DNA of 14,579 nt, taken from an uncultured bacterium. GTDB lineage: Bacteria > Desulfobacterota > Desulfobulbia > Desulfobulbales > Desulfobulbaceae. Each line of letters starts with the position of its first letter. The first letter of the stretch is position 1. A model generated the notes under the pieces. The model made no database searches and was not told the origin of the DNA. It was given only the letters and a program-made list of their open reading frames with translations. A program made the position numbers and the translations under genes. The stretch spans positions 1 through 14,579 of the forward strand of contig CAIMMA010000187.1 of the NCBI GenBank assembly GCA_903842475.1, read 5' to 3'. This document shows, one piece after another, positions 13,239-14,579 of the stretch.

Positions 13239-14579
13239 ATGAACGAACCCATGCCCGACAACCAGATCCTAGAGCGCCTCAAAACCATCGTGGGGGCCGA
13301 CAATGTTTCGAGTTGCCTCGCCGACCGGATCACCCACTCCTTTGATGCCACCCAGCAGCAATTTCTCCCGGATATCGTGGTCCATGCCGCCACCACCGAC
13401 GAGGTCAGTCGGATCGTCCGGTTGGCCAACGCCGAACGGATCCCCATCCTGCCCCGGGGCGCGGGCAGCGGCTTCACCGGCGGCAGCCTGCCGATCCGAG
13501 GCGGCATCGTGCTGGTGCTCACCCGGATGAACCGCATCCTGGAAATCGACACCGACAATCTGATCGCCATCGTCGAACCGGGCGTGGTCACCGGCCGACT
13601 CCAGCAGGCGGTGGAAAAGCTCGATCTCTTTTACCCACCCGACCCGGCATCCAAGGATTTCAGTACCTTAGGAGGGAATATAGCCGAATGTGCCGGCGGT
13701 CCGCGCTGCGTCAAATACGGCGTCACCCGGGATTACGTCCTCGGCCTCGAGGTTGTGACCCCGACGGGCGAGATCATCCATACCGGCGGCAGAACCATGA
13801 AAAATGTCGTGGGCTATGACCTGACCCGGCTCTTTGTCGGCTCCGAAGGGACGCTTGGCATCGTGACCCGGATCATCCTCCGCCTGCTGCCCAAACCCGA
13901 GGCCCGCAAAACCATGCTGGTGGCGTTTGCCACCATCGACGGTGCCACCCGGGCGGTCTCGGCCATCATCCGCGGCAAGATCATCCCCACCACCTTGGAA
14001 TTCATGGACGGCTCCGCCATCGACTGTGTCCGCCAGGCCATGCCGCTTGACCTGCCGCCGGAATGCCGGGCGGTACTGATCATCGAGGTGGATGGCGACC
14101 GGGCCGTCCTCGACGGTCAGACCCGGAAAATCCAGGAAATTATTCAGCCCCTGGGCGTGCTGGAAACCAGGATCGCCGAAACCCCGGCGCAATCGGAGGC
14201 GATCTGGAAAGTCCGCCGCAGCATCAGCCCCAGTCTGCGCCGCCTCAACCCCGATAAATTCAACGAGGATATCGTGGTGCCGCGATCCAAGGTACCGGAC
14301 ATGATCCGGGCGCTGGAGGCGATCTCGACCCGGTTCGGGGTACCCATCGTCAACTTCGGCCATGCCGGCGACGGCAACATCCATGTCAACGTGATGGTCG
14401 ACCTGGCGGAGAACGGTATGGAGAAAAAGGTGCAGCAGGCCCTGGACGAGCTTTTCCGCACCACAGTGGCGCTGGGCGGTTCGGTCAGCGGCGAGCACGG
14501 CATCGGCACGGCAAAAATACCCTATATCGGCATGGAACTGGATTCGGCGACCCTGGCCACGATGCAGGCGATCAAAAAG
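13239..14579 (+). CDS. GlcD-type FAD-binding oxidoreductase (glycolate/D-lactate dehydrogenase family), 3' end outside window
   Basis: The frame runs without stop from ATG 13239 to the last base (447 codons); an in-frame ATG at 13251 is an alternative start, and neither has a clear RBS. The N-terminal FAD (PCMH-type) domain shows PDIVVHAATTDEVSRIVRLA (44-63), PRGAGSGFTGG (72-82), PPDPASKDFSTLGGNIAECA (133-152), KYGVTRDYVLGLEVV (159-173) and VGYDLTRLFVGSEGTLGIVT (191-210). The C-terminal FAD-oxidase domain has VNFGHAGDGNIHVN (371-384) and SGEHGIGTAK (417-426), with the catalytic-site histidines. Family members are about 460 residues, so only a few residues are missing. They oxidise 2-hydroxy acids such as D-lactate or glycolate, often with an Fe-S partner (GlcF) encoded next. 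Spacing of 13 bases suggests co-transcription with the MscS-like gene. Confidence 0.92.
   Translation, partial: MNEPMPDNQILERLKTIVGADNVSSCLADRITHSFDATQQQFLPDIVVHAATTDEVSRIVRLANAERIPILPRGAGSGFTGGSLPIRGGIVLVLTRMNRILEIDTDNLIAIVEPGVVTGRLQQAVEKLDLFYPPDPASKDFSTLGGNIAECAGGPRCVKYGVTRDYVLGLEVVTPTGEIIHTGGRTMKNVVGYDLTRLFVGSEGTLGIVTRIILRLLPKPEARKTMLVAFATIDGATRAVSAIIRGKIIPTTLEFMDGSAIDCVRQAMPLDLPPECRAVLIIEVDGDRAVLDGQTRKIQEIIQPLGVLETRIAETPAQSEAIWKVRRSISPSLRRLNPDKFNEDIVVPRSKVPDMIRALEAISTRFGVPIVNFGHAGDGNIHVNVMVDLAENGMEKKVQQALDELFRTTVALGGSVSGEHGIGTAKIPYIGMELDSATLATMQAIKK

Noticed and set aside
10729..13591. Long minus-strand frames (about 350-495 codons) opposite the pdxH, MscS-like and GlcD-like genes
   Set aside because: All are shadows of well-supported plus-strand genes and show no family motifs.
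13668..14498. 276-codon minus-strand frame
   Set aside because: Shadow of the GlcD-type gene, whose FAD-binding motifs run through the whole segment on the plus strand.
1..14579. CRISPR array, tRNA or rRNA genes
   Set aside because: No regularly spaced direct repeats and no tRNA- or rRNA-like segments were seen on either strand.

Overview
The window looks like chromosome from a deltaproteobacterial (Desulfobacterota, perhaps Desulfobulbaceae-like) bacterium. The basis is moderate-to-high GC backbone genes and their mix: a TauE/SafE exporter, a long Pif1-type helicase with HRDC and helix-turn-helix tails, a TerC protein and a GlcD-type flavoprotein. The organism call is inference from gene style, not from a marker gene.

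Layout. (1) 1-228: the last 75 codons of a LysE/RhtB-type exporter. (2) 436-1353 (-): a TauE/SafE permease with a readable sigma70-like promoter. (3) 1618-4089 (-): an 823-aa helicase. (4) 4090-4911: a long stretch with no convincing gene. (5) 4911 to about 7940: a visibly more A+T-rich accessory island which I read as a decayed integron gene-cassette array without an integrase. Its best evidence is a textbook attC site at 5448-5510. The R'' core of that site (GCCTAAC) is the exact reverse complement of the GTTAGGC at 4911-4917, so one complete cassette (4912-5504) can be delimited to the base. It carries two small unknown genes, one of them only 56 codons long. The next cassette carries a YEATS-associated (YLATT-type) membrane/winged-helix protein, a family known from nucleotide-centred conflict systems. 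Beyond it the array is wrecked: the 5' end of an IS110-family element, a frameshifted CopG-type antitoxin, an N-terminal scrap of a group II intron reverse transcriptase fused to a DUF5412-like gene, and a one-domain EamA transporter. (6) 8402-8932: a phosphopantetheine adenylyltransferase (coaD). (7) 9293-10075: a TerC-family protein behind a leader with mutually exclusive GC-rich hairpins. (8) 10321-14579: pdxH, an MscS-like channel protein and a GlcD-type FAD oxidase that runs off the end; the last two lie 13 nt apart and are probably co-transcribed.

The backbone genes are ordinary housekeeping or transport functions. The interest lies in the island, which mixes cassette cargo (putative defence/signalling protein, transporter, small unknown proteins) with remnants of three other kinds of element (IS110, group II intron, toxin-antitoxin). 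IS110-family elements and group IIC introns are both known to have lineages that target attC sites, so their presence here fits the cassette reading. No integron integrase gene is present in the window.
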